64,000 nucleotides of DNA, taken from Balaenoptera acutorostrata (lineage: Eukaryota; Chordata; Mammalia; Artiodactyla; Balaenopteridae). The notes under the pieces were generated by a model. It was given only the letters and a program-made list of their open reading frames with translations. It was not told the origin of the DNA and did not search any database. A program made the translations under genes and the position numbers. This document shows positions 45,606-59,207 of this stretch, piece after piece. The stretch's first letter is position 1. The number at the start of each line of letters is the position of its first letter. The DNA is taken from contig NC_080081.1 in NCBI RefSeq assembly GCF_949987535.1, positions 37,240,428 through 37,304,427 of the forward strand. Direction: 5' to 3'.

Positions 45606-48600
45606 TTAGAGTCCGTATATATGTGTTAGTATACGATATTCGTTTTTCTCTTTCTGACTTACTTGACTCTGTATGACAGACTCTAGGTCCATCCACCTCA
45701 CTACAAATAACTCAATTTCATTTCTTTTTATGGCTGAGTAATATTCCATTTTATATATGTGTCACATCTTCTCTATCCATTCATCTGTCGATGGACAGTT
45801 ACGCTGCTTCCATGTCCTAGCTATTGTAAATAGTGCTGCAATGAATATTGTGGTATGTGACTTTTTTTGAATTATGGTCTTCTCAGGGTACATGTCCAGT
45901 AGTAGGATTGCTGGGTCATATGGTAGTTCTATTTTTAGTTTTTTAAGGAACCTCCAGAGTGTTCTTCATAGTGGCGGTATCGATTTACATTTCCACAAAC
46001 AGTGCAAAAGTGTTCCCTTTTCTCCACATCCTCTCCAGCATTTATTGCTTGTATATATTTTGATGATGGCCATTCTGACACATGTGAGGTGATTCCTCAC
46101 TGCAGTTTTTGTTTGCATTTCCTTAATGATTAGTGATGTTGAGCATCCTCTCAGGTGTTTGTTGGCAATCTGTATATCTTCTGTGGAGAAATGTCTATTT
46201 AGGACTTCTGCCCTATTTTTGGATTGGGTTGTTTGTTTTTTTTTGATATTGAGCTGCATGAGCTGCTTGTATATTTTGGAGATTAATCCTTTGTCAGTTG
46301 ATTCGTTTGCAATTATTTCTCCCATTCGGAGGGCTGTCTATTCTCCTTGTTTATGGTTTCCTTTGCTGTGCAAAACTTTTAAATTTCTTTAGGTCCCAAT
46401 TGTTTATTTTTGTTTTTATTTCCATTTCTCTAGGAGGTGGGTCAAAAGGATCTTGCTGTGATTTACATCATAGAGTGTTCTGCCTATGTTTTCCTCTAAG
46501 AGTTTGATAGTGTCTGGCCTTACATTTAGGTCTTTAATCCTTTCTGAGTTTATTTTTGTGTATGGTGTTAGGGAGTGTTCTAATTTTATTATTTTACATG
46601 TAGCTGTCCAGTTTTCCCAGCACCACTTATTGAAGGGGCTGTCTTTTCTCTATTGTATATTTTTGACTCCTTTATCAAAGATAAGGTGACCATATGTGAG
46701 TGGGTTTATTTCTGTGCTTTCTATCCTGTTCTATTGATCTATATTTCTGTTTTTATGCCAGTACCATACTGTCTACATTATTGTAGCTTTGTAGTATAGT
46801 TTGAAGTCAGGGAGGCTGATTCCTCCAGCTCCGTTTTTCTTTCTCAAGATTGCTTTTGTTATTAAGGGCCTTTTGTGTTTCCATAGAAATTGTAAAATTT
46901 TTTGTTCTAGTTCTGTGAAAAATGCCATTGGTAGTTTGATAGGGATTGCATTGAATCTGTAGATTGCTTTGGGTAGTAAAGTTATTTTCACAATGTTGAT
47001 TTTTCCAATCCAAGAACATGGTATATCTCTCCATCTATTTGTATCATCTTTAATTTCTTTCATCAGTGTCTTATAGTTTTCTGCATGCAGATCTTTTTTC
47101 TTCTTTGGAAGGTTTATTCCTAGGTATTTTATTCTTTTTGTTGCAATGGTAAATGGGAGTGTTTCCTTAATTTCTCTTTTAGATTTTTCATCATTAGTGT
47201 ATAGGGATGCAAGAAATTTCTGTGCATTAATTTTGTATCCTGCTACTTTACCAAATTCATTGATTAGCTCTAGTAGTTTCCTGGTAGCATCTTTAGGATT
47301 CTCTGTGTATAGTATCATGTCATCTGCAAACAGTGACAGTTTTACTTCTTTTCCTATTTGAATTCCTTTTATTTCTTTTTCATCTCTGATTGCTCTGGCT
47401 AAAACTTCCAAAACTATGTTGAATAATAGTCTTGTGAGTTAGAAACTTTGTCTAGTTCCTGATTTTAGAGAAAATGGTTTCAGTTTTTCACCATAGAGAA
47501 TGATGTTGATTGTGGGTTTGTCATATGTGACCTTTACTATGTTGAGGTAGGTTTCCTCTATGTGTACTCTCTGGGGAGTTTTTATAGTAAATGCGGGTTG
47601 AATTTTGTCAAAAGCTTTCTCTGCATCTATTGAGATGATCATATGAATTTTATCCTTCAGTTTGTTAATATGGTGTATCACATTATTGATTTGCATATAT
47701 TGAAGAATCCTTGCATTCCTGGGATTAACCCCACTTGATCATGGTGTTTGATTCTTTTAATATGTTGCTGGATTCTGTTTGCTAGTATTTTGTCGAGGAT
47801 TTTTGCGTCTATGTTCATCAGTGATATTGGTCTGTAATTTTCTTTTTTTGTAGTATCTTTGTCTGCTTTTGGCATCAGGGTGATGGTGGCCTTGTAGAAT
47901 GAGTTTCAGAGTGTTTCTCTCTCTGATAATTTCTGGAAGAGTTTGAGAAGGTTAGGTGTTAGCCATTCTCTAAATGTTTGATAGAATTTGCCTGTTAAAC
48001 CATCTGGTCCTGGGCTTTTGCTTGTTGGAAGATTTTTTTATCACAGTTTCAATTTCAGTGCTTGTGGTTGGTCTGTTCATATTTTCTATTTCTTCCTGGT
48101 TCAGTCTCGGGATGTTGTGCTATTCTAAGAATTTGTCCATTTCTTCCTGGTTGTCCATTTTATTGGCATATAGTTGCTTGTAGTAATTTCTCATGATCCT
48201 CTGTGTTTCTGCAGTGTCACTTGTTGCTTCTCCTTTTTCATTTCTAATTCTGTTGATTTGAGTCTAATCCCTTTTTTTCTTAATGGGTCTGGCTAATGGT
48301 TTCTCAATTTTGTTTATCTTTTCAAAGAACCAACTTTTAGCTTTATTGATGTTTTCTATCGTTTCCTTCATTTCTTTTTCATTTATTTCTGATATGATCT
48401 TTATGATTTCTTTCCTTCTGCTAACTTTTGGGTTTTTTGATTCTTCTTTCTCGAATTGCTTTAGGTGTAAGTTTAGGTTGTTTATTTGAGATGTTTCTTG
48501 TTTCTTGAGGTCGGTTTGTATTGCTATAAACTTCCTTCTTAGAACTGCTTTTGCTACATCCCATAGGTTTTGGGCCGTCGTGTTTTCATTGTCATTTGTT

Positions 48601-49422
48601 TCTAAGTATTTTTTTAAATTTCCTCTTTGATTTCTTCAGTGAGGTCTTGGTTATTTAGTAGTGTATTGTTTAGCCTCCATGTGTTTTTATTTTTGTTGGT
48701 TTTTTCCTATAATTGACATCTAGTCTCAAAGTGCTGTGGTTGGAAAAGATACTTGATAAGATTTCAATTATCTTAAATTTACAAAGGCTTGATGTGTGAC
48801 CCAAGATATGATCTCTACTGGAGAATGATCCATGAGCACTTGAGAAGAAATTGTATTCTGTTATTTTTTGATGGAATGTCCTATAAATATCAATTAACTC
48901 TATCTTGTTTAATGTATCATTTAAAGCTTGTGTTTCCTTATTTATTTTTATTTTGATTGAACTGTCTATTGGTGAAAGTGGGGTGTTAAAATCCCCTACT
49001 ATGATTGTGTTACTGTCGATTTCCCCTTTTATGGCTGTTAGCATTTGCCTTATGTATTGAGGTGTTCCTATGTTGGGTGCATAAATATTTACAATTATTA
49101 TATCTTCTTCTTCAATTGATCCCTTGATCATTACGTAGTGTCCTTCTTTGTCTCTTGTAATAATCTTTATTTTAAAATCTATTTTTTCTTATATGAGAAT
49201 TGCTACTCCAGCTTTCTTTTGATTTCCATTTGCATGGAATATCTTTTTCCATTCCCTCACTTTCAGTCTATATGTGTCCTTAGGTCTGAAATGGATCTCT
49301 TATAGACAGCATATATGTGGGTCTTGTTTTTGTATGCATTCAGCCAGTGTATGTCTTTCGGTGGGAGCATTTAAATCATTTACATTTAAGGTAATTATCG
49401 ATATGTGTGTTCCTATTACCAT
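45606..49422 (-). pseudogene. LINE-1 ORF2 remnant, copy B
   Basis: From ATG 49420-49422 to a stop at 45606-45608 the span is 3,817 bases, about 1,272 codons but not a multiple of three, so at least one indel is present. Surviving open pieces include the endonuclease [11 protein letters not shown] segment (48670-49131), an RT palm piece with [11 protein letters not shown] (46773-47411, 212 codons) and scattered C-terminal stretches. An early stop replaces the Gln just before the catalytic Glu; the Glu codon itself (GAG) is still there, unlike in copy A. Non-functional. Confidence 0.92.
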
Positions 49423-49479
49423 TTTCTTAATTGTATTGGTTTGTTTTTGTAGGCCTTTTCCTTCTCTTGTGCTTCCTGC

Positions 49480-50367
49480 TTAGAGAAGTGCCTTTAGCAT
49501 TTGTTGTAATGCTGGTTTGGTGGTGCTGAATTCTCTTAGTGTTTGCTTGTCTGTAAAGGTTTTAATTTCTCCATCAAATCTGAATGAGATCCTTGCTGTG
49601 TAAAGTAATCTTGGTTGTAGGTTTTTCCCTTTCATCACTTTAAATATGTCCTGCCACTCCCTTCTGGCTTTCAGAGTTTCTGCTGAAAGAGTAGCTTTTA
49701 AACTTATGGGGATTCCCTTGTATGTCATTTGTTGTTTTCCCCTGCTGCTTTTAATATTTTTTTTTCTGTATTAATTTTTGATAGTTTGATTAATATGTGT
49801 CTTGGTGTGTTTCTCCTTGGATTTATCCTGTATGGGACTCTCTGTGATTCCTGGACTTGACTGACTATTTCCTTTCCCATATTAGGGAAGTTTTCAACTA
49901 AAATCTCTTCAAATATTTTCTTGGTCCCTTTCTTTTTCTTTTCTTCTTCTGGGACCCCTATAATTTGAATGTTGGTGTGTTTAACATTGTCCCAGAGGTC
50001 TCTGAGACTGTCCTCAATTCTTTTCATTCTTTTTTCTTTATTCTGCCCTGCAGTAGTTATTTCCACCCTTTTATCTTCCAGGTCACTTATCCTTTCTTCT
50101 CTCTCAGTTATATACTATTGACTCCTTCTAGAGAATTTTTAATTTCATTTATTGTGTTGTTCATCATTGTTTATTTGCTCTTTAGTTCTTGCAGGTCTTT
50201 GTTAAACGTTTCTTGTCTTTTCTCCATTCTATTTCTGAGGTATTGGATCATCTTTATTATCATTACTCTGAATTCTTTTTCAGGTAGACTGCCTATTTCC
50301 TCTTCACTTGTTTGGTCAGGTGGGTTTTTACCTTGCTCCTTCATTTGCTGTGTGTTTGTCTTCTCAT
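49480..50367 (-). pseudogene. LINE-1 ORF1 remnant, copy B
   Basis: The ORF1 start lies near 50365-50367 and the stop at 49480-49482. The frame is shifted around 49725, where the piece 49725-50066 (MEITTAGQNKEKRM, then RVPYRINPRRNTPRH) gives way to 49480-49728 (C-terminal domain, ARREWQDIFKVMK). The N-terminal part is also broken. It keeps Trp (TGG) where copy A has a stop. Confidence 0.9.
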
Positions 50368-52303
50368 TTTGCTTAACTTACTGTGTTTTGGGTCTCCTTT
50401 TCACAGGCTGCAGGTTTGTAGTTCCCATTGTTTTTTGTGTCTGCTCCCAGTGGCTAAGGTTGGTTCAGTGGGTTATGTAGGCTTCCTGGTGGAAGGGACT
50501 GGTGCCTCTGTTCTGGTGGATGAGGCTGGATCTTGTCTTTCTGGTTAGCAAGACCACATCTAGTGGTGTGTTTTGGGGTGTCTGTGAACTTATTATGATT
50601 TTAAGCAGTCTCTCAGCTAACGGGTGGGGTTGTGCTCCTGTCTTGCTAGTTGTTTGGCATGGGGTGTCCAGCACTGGAGTTTGCTGGTCATTGAGTAGAG
50701 TTGGGTCTTGGCGTTGAGACAGAGATCTCTGGGAAAGCTCTTGCTTATTGATATTACATGGGACCAGGGGGTCTCTGGTGGACCAATGTCCTGAACTCTG
50801 CTCTCCCACCTCAGAGGCTCAGGCCTGACACCCAGCCAAAGCACCAAGACCCTGTCACCCACACAGCTCAGAAGAAAAGGGAGAAAAAATGAAAGAAAAT
50901 AATAAATAAAATAAAGTTATTAAAATAAAAAATTAAAAAAGTATTATCAAAATAATAAAAATAAAAAGTAATAAAAAAGAAGAGAGCAACAAAACCAACA
51001 AACAAATCCACCAATGATAACAAGCACTAAAAACTAAACTAAAATAAACATATAAATCAGAAACTAATCAGTTGCATACAGCAAACTCCAAGTCTATAGT
51101 TACTCTCAAAGTCCACTGCCTTAATTTTGGGATGATTTGTTGTCTATTTAGGTATTGCAGAGATGCAGGATACATCAAGTTGATTGCGGAGATTTAATCC
51201 ACGGCTTCTGAGTCTGCATGGAGTAATTTTCCTTTCTCTTCTTTTTCCACACAGCTTCTCTGGTCAAGCTTTGGATCTGGCCCTGCCTCTGCTTGTAGGT
51301 CACTCTCTGGCATCTGTTTTTCACCCAGACTGGAGGGTGTTAAAGGAACGGTTGGTTAGGGGGCTCTGGGTCACTCAGGTAGGGGGTAGGAAGGGGTATG
51401 GAATGCAGGGCGAGCTTGCGGCAGCAAAGACCAGCATCATGTTACAACAACCTGAGGCACGTCGTGTGTTCTCCTGGGGAAGTTGTCCCTGGATCACGGG
51501 ACCCTGGCAGTGGTGGGCTGCACAGGTTCCAGGAGGGGAGGTGTGGATAGTGACCTGTGCTTGCACACAGGATTCTTGGTGGCTGTAGCAACAGCTTTAG
51601 CATTTCATGCCCATCTCTGGTGTCTTTGCTGATAGCCATGGCTCATGCCCTTCTCTGAAGGTCATTTAGGTGGTGCTCTGAATCCCCTCTCCTCACGCTC
51701 CCCAAAACAATGGTCTCTTGACTATTAGGCAGTTCCAGACTTGTCTCAGATTCCCTCCCCATTAGCTGTGGCGCACTAGCCCTGTTCAGGCTGTGCTCAC
51801 ACAGCCATCCACAGTCCTCTCCCTGGGATCTGACCTCTGATACCCGAGCCTCAGCTCCCAGCCCCCACCCGCCCTGGTGGGTGAACAGACAAGCCTCTTA
51901 GTCTGGTGAGTGCTGGTAGACACTGATCCTCTGTGAGGGAATCTGTCTGCTTTGTCTTCTGAACCCCTGTTGCTGAGCTATCCTCCATGGCTCTGAAGCT
52001 TCCCCACTGCCCACCCCCCCATCTCCATCTGTGAAGGGGTTTCCTAGTGCGTGGAAACATTTCTTCCTTCACAGCTCCCTCCCTGAGGGACAGATCCCAT
52101 CTCTATTCTTTTGTCTCTGTTTTTTCTTTTTTCTTTTGCCCTACCCAGGTACGTGACTATTTTCTTGCCTTTTGGAAAGTTTGAGGTCTTTTGCCAGCGT
52201 TCAGTAGGTGTTCTGTAGGAGTTGTTCCACATGTAGATGTATTTTTGATGTATTTGTGGGGAGGAAGGTGATCTCCATGTCTTACTCCTCTAACATCATG
52301 AAA
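50368..52303 (-). promoter_or_regulatory. 5' UTR of L1 copy B, CpG-depleted
   Basis: Homologous to 4435-6690, but most CpGs have become TpG/CpA and the 364-base unit is present once. An A-rich tract lies at 50876-51010 on the plus strand. Presumed promoter remnant, unlikely to be active. Confidence 0.75.
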
Positions 52304-55300
52304 GTGCTCCTGTCCATCATTTTATATATTGATGAGCATACTCAAATTTACACAACTTAGGGAACAGAGGTAGGAATTGAATTCAGGAGTCCTGATTTTT
52401 CTCTCTGAGTTCGGGCCACTGTTCTACAATGGAAGGACAAGGGTAAAGAGGATGAAGATGAAGCCAATTATGCAGTATTTAAATTATTTAGGGCCAGAAT
52501 GGGAAAGACAAGGAGTTTACATTTTTTTCTAGGCTTATGGTGAAGGAATGAAAGGATTTTGAGTAGGAAATGTGTTTTATATTTATGTATCAGCAATATC
52601 ACCGACTTAGTGTGAGGGAATCTAGTGCAGAATAAGGAGACTAGTCAGAGGGTATTTCAATAGCCCAGGGGAAAGATTATTGTCCTATAGTGTTAGGACT
52701 AGTTATAGGGTTCTTGAGGGTTAACTGGGCCAGGACTACATTTGGAGGATCAAGCCAAAAGAGTTTGTACAGGGAGAAGATATCAGATATAAAGAAAGAA
52801 AGGATGCATGTATGAATCCTACTTTTGAACTGAAAACTGACTGATGGTTGCCTTTCTAAATGAGGGTGAGACTTGGATTAGAAAGGAAACAGGAGAAAAT
52901 ATCAAGAGCTCATTTTGAGGTGTTTATCACACTTTTATTTCAACTTTTCTATATTTGAAGAGTTTTATAATAAAGACATGAGAAAAACTATTGTTTTCAA
53001 AATGCAGTAGCATATCATCATAATGTCATAAATGGGTCCAACATTTCAATTACATAAATTTTCAGATTAATGCAATGCATCCGAGCTTAAGCCTGCTGCA
53101 GAAGTTGGGATTCAATGGTATTATTGCAAATTCACTTTTTAATGGGGAATGTAATTGAAAATTGAAATTCTGCAATGGTTTAAGACACATATAAGACATC
53201 TAAGTCAAGTTGTGGAATAAAGAGGTGAATATATAAATCTGGAGTGCTGGAGTAAAGGGGAGAAATCACAGTCTGGCAATAGAAATGCAAGAGATAAACA
53301 GACTGAAACAGAGATACAGAGGTACTGATATGGTGAGAGAGAGTGAGGAAGTAATAAACCTAGAGATAGAGAACTATGGCATTCCTTTTGTCATGGCTTT
53401 GATAAATATTTTAAATACTTTGGTGATGAGAGCAGAGCATCAGTGGAAAGTGCAACGGTGATTGGCTTCTATAAAATGAAGGTAAAGGTGGGAGACGCTG
53501 CCATTAAAATAGCTGCCTGATTTCAACAGGAATAATGGAATACTGGGATCACAGGCCAAGTCATTGCTTTTAACGTCCAAAGGAGAGGTGTCCATAGTTA
53601 TCATTACAGGGAGAAAAGCTAGACTGGTAATCAGAACAACTTGATCTACAGAGATCTTTGGTGATACCAAATACATAATCAATCACTCAGAATCATGTGG
53701 ATGGCAGTCCTGATTAATAAAGACTTACTCGACCTATTTAATTATTAAAAATAATAGATCTGGTAAACGAAGGCTTGGTTTGGCTTACCACAATGAAATG
53801 TCAGGAGCTTTTACTTAATTCTGAGATATGACTCAGCTGATCATCCTAAAGACCCTGGAATAAAGTATGTCTGGTCCTATGTAAAATCCTCTCTCGAGGA
53901 AGGACTTTGCAAAAACAACACAAGTCTATGCAATATCTTCCTCCCAGCATTTGGAACAGGGAAAATGGGAACTGTGTGCTTGGAAAGAGAAATTATTCAG
54001 CCCTATTAGGAATTAATGAATGACTCTGAACCAATCCCTGGGAATACAGGATGTGTATGTGATCTACCAGTTAGAGTGAAGGTTTATGGAATTTAGGTGA
54101 AAATTGGCATTTTAACCTAATTATATTTTAAAATGGGTCCAGTGGGATAACAAATCCATACTCATGTCATTTCCCAAAACTGCCTTTTATCTTATCCTCA
54201 TAATGGCTCCCTGACTCGAAGTATGAGGGTCATTTGGGGAGAAATAGTAAGTGGAAGTTTCTGTATTTCCCACATTCCAACAAATGAGTAAACCAAAACC
54301 AAAACACGTGTGTGATAGAGACAAAAATACTAGTAATATGATGAATTTACAGAAGATATAGGAGTAGTAACACACAGATGGATTTCATCAATGGCTGCAT
54401 TGGGAAGGTGGTACTCTGTTCCACACACATAACTTGCTTTGACAAATGATATGTTAGCAAATGGGATGAAAGCTGTGGTTGGGAAAACAACTGCACAGTA
54501 GAGCTGGCTCTTTAACCCATTTCGTTCTTCTAACTAACCTTGACAACATGTCCTGGAGCCTGCAGGAGGATAAAATGTGTGGAGAAGGTGGAGAGCTAAG
54601 TCATCCCTTGTGAGGCCCTCTTGATCACAGATGTGTAAATGAGACTAACAGAAAACACGCAAAGCTGGTCCAGGTCAGCAAAAACACCCAATGGGACTTA
54701 GACTCAAGAGAAACTATAGGATTTTTGTTTTAGGCCAGTTAAATATTGCATCTGGATATACAATTTTATTGAATTAGTAGCTAACTATCATGGGTGGTTA
54801 CCATCCCATCTCCTTTACTTCACCTATTAACCTAATGCTCAAGAGAGAGTGACCTTGCAATATGAAAGTGGATTATTTTAAGTTTTAGCAGGAAATGACT
54901 TTGATTTCAGCTATTCATGTAGATGTTGTCTCCTTACTTGAGGAAGTCACAGATCAAATTCTAAACACTTACTTTACAACTAGTTGTAAAACTAGTTTTT
55001 GTTTTTTTGTTTTATCAAATATTGATGTGGAATTTCTCTCTCTCCTCATCTCCTTTCCCCCGAATACTCAGAAATAGTTTGCTTCCACCTGTCAAGAGAG
55101 TAATACATCTTCTCCATCTTGCGTCTAAGTTTTAATACATTTTAATTTGCAGGTATATTGATCGTAGTACTGTCCAAAAGAACATGACAGTTGCCCACCA
55201 AATAAGGACCTTATTCTTATAAGATCTAGAAAGCAGCATATCATTCCATGACAGTTTGTGAAATTCCATAAAAATAAATGGTTTCTTTACTCAGTAAATA

Positions 55301-56600
55301 TTTTTGGAGATCCAGTGACCTGGATACATTGAGATATCCCTCAAAAATAAAAATAGGTTTATGTGTTGGATTTCTGTCTATTCAGAAAAAATATAAGCAA
55401 AGCCACTTTTGGTTTTAGAAAAAACAAGACACATTCAGATGAATTGTGTTGATAACTTTCTGTATTGCTAAGATGCCTTCATTTTTAACCTGGAAGAGAA
55501 GGCTTGTCAGACTGTCCCAAATGGGAAACAGGCAACTCTGCCACCCAACCTTCAGAAGCAATGGATCGGATGATGAAAGTGTTTGTTTCAAAACAGGATG
55601 CCTCAAGGACCTTGTGGTGAACCCAGCAAGGAGAATAAAAAGAGAGGTTCTCAGGATAGTTCAGTACATATGCATAAATATAATATACATAGATGTATAT
55701 GAATGATATAAGTATTTAAATTATTTTCATAAAAAATATATTTGGTGGTTTGGTAACATTAAAGTTTAGCCCATATGTTAAAGTCATGATATTATTATGA
55801 AAAAAAAATTTTTAAGGAGGAATGGACATGATCCAGAGAGGGTAGGTTTAAAACTACATATAGAAACTGCCTCATTTTAAAAAAAATACCCCTCCCAAAC
55901 TTATAAAGTTTTTGAAGAATCAATTGACTATGCTTGTGTGGGTCCAAGTCGGGATCCTACTCTCTTCCTTTGATCAACATCTCTATCCCTTTTACACTGA
56001 CTTGATGATTGTTTTGAACTTTTAAATGGTTGAAATATTTTTAAGACATTTCTCTAAAAATCCAAGTTATGAAGTATGTAAATGGAAACACAATTTTACA
56101 TTATTTGACTGACGTACAGTTTCGGGAAAAAATAAGATGCTCAATTATGCCATTTTACCAAGTAATTAATTTTTAAGATATTTAACTGCATATTTAATTT
56201 TCTTAGATATGAACATATTTATTTAAATGACAATAATTTTTACTTTTGATCACTGATTCTGGAATTGGCTCAATCACTCTGCCTCTGGCTGTAATGGCTA
56301 TTGTTCATGATTCAAGTCCACAGATCCACTAAAATGTTCTGCCACATATGTGGTCATTCTAAGGTTTTAACTTACAGGGAAACACATATTCAGGAACATC
56401 TATTTTCACAAAAATGGTGGGAACACAAGAGAACATGCCACGCAAGCAAATTTTAAGTCCTTGGTTGTTTAACACCTATTAATGGGCTCATTGGTCAAAA
56501 CAACTTACATGACTGAGCCCAAAGACAAAGTTTAGGGAGTATATTCCACCAATGGAAGTAAAGTAGAGAAAATACATATTTTAAAATAATATTCAAATTC
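52304..56600. other. Mostly unique sequence, no gene supported
   Basis: About 4.3 kb, less AT-rich than elsewhere in the window. The part at 52480-52700 (gaatgaaaggattttgagta, then tatttcaatagcccaggg) looks like a diverged dispersed repeat and 52330-52440 has a weak MIR look; neither is firm. ORFs of up to 86 codons show no recognisable domain. Confidence 0.5.
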
Positions 56601-56993
56601 TCATGATCTGTCTACTTCAAGTCTCTCTAGTATGTGAAATATAAGAATCTCAAAGTTTATCAAAATCATGGTATCAGGTTTGAAGTTCAGATTTTTGAAA
56701 TCTCGATGAAATCTTGATGCAGCTCCACTTATCTGGAATCCTCCGAACCAAAACAAACAAATAATAAAAAACCAAATATTACCCACACTTAACATTAATG
56801 TGTAGTACAGGGAGCTGGTATCTTCCCAAGGCACATAGAAGTCTTCCATCCTTAATAATTCTGGACAAATGATACGAGGTATCCATACTCTGAAGGAAAG
56901 GAATATTTCCTCTTTAGGCACAGGTTTTGTTACCACAGCTGTTCCCTCTGCCCTCTGGAAGTTTCTTCTTTTTGCAGTATGCACCATTGACAA
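56601..56993 (-). CDS. 130-codon ORF of unknown nature with one hydrophobic segment
   Basis: An open frame outside any repeat I recognise, among the longest such in the window. The N-terminus is basic (KRRNFQRAEG), then comes a mixed segment with WIPRIICPELLRMEDF, one strongly hydrophobic stretch (IWFFIICLFWFGGF, about residues 72-85) that could span a membrane, and a Phe/Leu-rich end. No family recognised, no splice or promoter evidence, and chance occurrence is quite possible in 64 kb. Confidence 0.2.
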   Translation of the reverse strand: MSMVHTAKRRNFQRAEGTAVVTKPVPKEEIFLSFRVWIPRIICPELLRMEDFYVPWEDTSSLYYTLMLSVGNIWFFIICLFWFGGFQISGAASRFHRDFKNLNFKPDTMILINFEILIFHILERLEVDRS

Positions 56994-57184
56994 TTCTGGA
57001 AAATTGGTTAAGAATAAAATAATTTTAAAAAGTAAAGAATATGCCCTTTGGGGAGTTTGAGAATCTCTCTCAACCCGACTCCCGTCTTTGGAAATTTGGG
57101 GACTGATAGACTTCTTATAATTTGAATAATTTCAGTTTCTTGCAATCTGGCTGACAGAACTTTTGACAATATAGTTTTCATAAT

Positions 57185-57462
57185 TTTTTTTTCACTTTTT
57201 ACTTATTCATTTATTTTTTATTTTTTTTAAATTTTATTGGAGCATAGTTGCTTTACAATGTTGTGTTAGTTTCTAGTGTACAGCAAATTGAATCAGCTAT
57301 AAGTACATATATAGCCCCTCTTTTTTGGATTTCCTTCCCGTTTAGGTCACCACAGAGCACTGAGTAGAGTTCCCTGTGCTATACAGTAGGTTCTCATTAG
57401 TTAGTTATTTTATACATAGTATCAATAGTGTATATATGTCAATCCCAATCTCCCAATTCATC
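57185..57462 (-). mobile_element. 5'-truncated L1 3' end
   Basis: Minus-strand L1 3' UTR (plus-strand wording ttattggagcatagttgctt, then ccctgtgctatacagtaggt), starting in a T-rich tail and ending at cccaattcatcca. No TSD seen. Confidence 0.9.
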
Positions 57463-58461
57463 CAGTTAATTCCATGTGCTAAGAGCCACACTCTCAATTA
57501 TTTCTGTCTCTAGACTAAATTGAAGTTTCTGTGAGCAACTTAGGCTGCTGTGAGACCACATTTTTCCTTGGATCCTTTTATCCAACTTAAAGGGTATACT
57601 TGACACGAACTAATTCTTTTCAGAAATGGTAACTAAAAGTATTTGAGCAATACACTTAATTTGGGTTTTTTTCTTATCATAGACAATAGAACTTATACTT
57701 TACTTGGTGAAAAGGAGCTTTATTTTCAAAACATATGAGTTATGGTTTTGCTATATTTGCTCTAAAGTCTGTTGGCAAACTGGCAAATACTTTCTGTGAC
57801 CTTATCTCTGTCTTTTAGTAAACTATGAAATACAGCTAGTAGCAACCAGCTCATTATTTCAACATTTGCCTCAAGACCGCCAAGCCCTACATTGAAAATA
57901 TATCAGGAATGATTTTTGCCTTTTAGAAAATCATAAGAAAATTTCACCAAATTATTTAGCACTAAAGAAAATAAATTGCTATTTTTCCTACCTCTGTTAT
58001 CAGTTTTATAACTTCAAGCACTTGGTCCAAAATCCAAGAACCATATATTCTAGGTTATTTTTACACAAGCCAGTCGTCCTATTTCCAGTGTCAATTTTTG
58101 TATCAGCTTTTACTACATAAGAAAAGAGAGGCAAAAAATAAAATCTTCTAGCTTCTAGCAATAGATATTTATTTTTTTCATGGCTCTGCAGTTTAGTTTA
58201 GGAGTCTCTGCTCCAAAGTGTTCCTCCTGGGGCCAAGGCTGAAGGACAAGTGCTACTCAGTTACAGCTCTCCTAGAGGTCACAGATGTGTGAGATGACAC
58301 ATCCACGCACACAGACACATAAAAAGCCCTGTTAATGTCACACCTGTTAACATCCCATTGGCCAAAAAAGGAACGTGGTTGAACCCAAGTTCAACTAGTA
58401 ATGATTGCACTCTTCTCATGGAGTTCAGGTAAAAGGAGTTACTATTTTTCAATACTAACAT
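57463..58461. other. Unique sequence, no gene seen
   Basis: No repeat recognised and only short ORFs. Confidence 0.55.
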
Positions 58462-58826
58462 GTCTTTGTCTGTTCAGGCTGCTGTAACAGAAAACCATAG
58501 ATGGGGTGGCTTATACACAACAGAAATTTATTTCTCACAGTTGTGGAGACTGGGAAGTCCAAGGTCAAGGCATCAGCAGATTTGGTGTCTGGTGAGAGCT
58601 TGATTTCTCATTCACAGCCAGCCATCTTTTCACTGTATCCTCACATGGTTGATGGGACAAGGAAATTCTTCTAGGTTTCTTTTGTAAGGGCACTAATCTC
58701 TTTCATGAAGGCTCTGCCCTCAAATCACCTACCAAAGGCTCAACCTCCTAATACCATCACATTGGGGCCTGGGATTTCAATATATGAATCTGGGAGGTGG
58801 CACAGACATTCCATCTATAGCATAAT
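58462..58826 (-). mobile_element. Solo LTR of MaLR type (MLT1/MST-like)
   Basis: The sequence runs from ctgttcaggctgctgtaaca to the end near ttccatctatagca. It includes gaaatttatttctcacagtt, gactgggaagtccaaggtca, tcctcacatggttgatggga and cctcctaataccatcacatt, which is the reverse of a mammalian MaLR LTR. No internal retroviral region flanks it, so it is a solo LTR or fragment. Old and diverged. Confidence 0.8.
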
Positions 58827-59207
58827 GTAATCTAATACAGTCTTACTAAAAATAATTTAAAGAATGTCTTCAACAACAGTTTTTCAAAAGTGAAAAACAA
58901 AATAAAATAAACTCAAAACAAGTGTATTTATATACTAATAAATCATCACCCATTTGAAATGTCATCCTTTTGCAAGAGATCCTTCTTAGCTGGAATTGTA
59001 AGAGACTGCAGAGAGGTGGGAATTATTCACTTCTATCATCATGATATCCTCACAAGAAATATTATCCATAGACAAGTCATCAAGGAGCCTCTGGTTGATT
59101 TATTTTTAATATTTTCTCTTTAGCTCCACTTGAGGCAACATGAAAGCATTTCATATTTGACTATAACATAATTAAGCTTTAAAAAATTATTTTTCAGTAA
59201 GTGAAAT
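58827..59207. other. Unique sequence, no gene seen
   Basis: AT-rich with no recognised feature. Confidence 0.5.

Larger units (their letters stand above)
45229..52303 (-). mobile_element. Older full-length LINE-1 (copy B)
   Basis: Complete layout on the minus strand: 5' UTR (52303-50368), ORF1 remnant (50367-49480), ORF2 remnant (49422-45606) and 3' UTR (45605-45229, with tataacaaaatgaaacagct near its end). About 7.07 kb. It matches copy A (1-6690) along its length, but with frameshifts, stops and loss of most CpGs. No convincing TSD was found. Confidence 0.93.

Noticed and set aside
45397..45680. 91-codon plus-strand ORF with a Cys-rich start
   Set aside because: Antisense of the L1 copy B 3' UTR and ORF2 end.
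49965..50480. 171-codon plus-strand ORF with membrane-like Cys/Phe/Leu stretches
   Set aside because: Antisense to the ORF1 remnant and 5' UTR of L1 copy B; the same artefact as in copy A.
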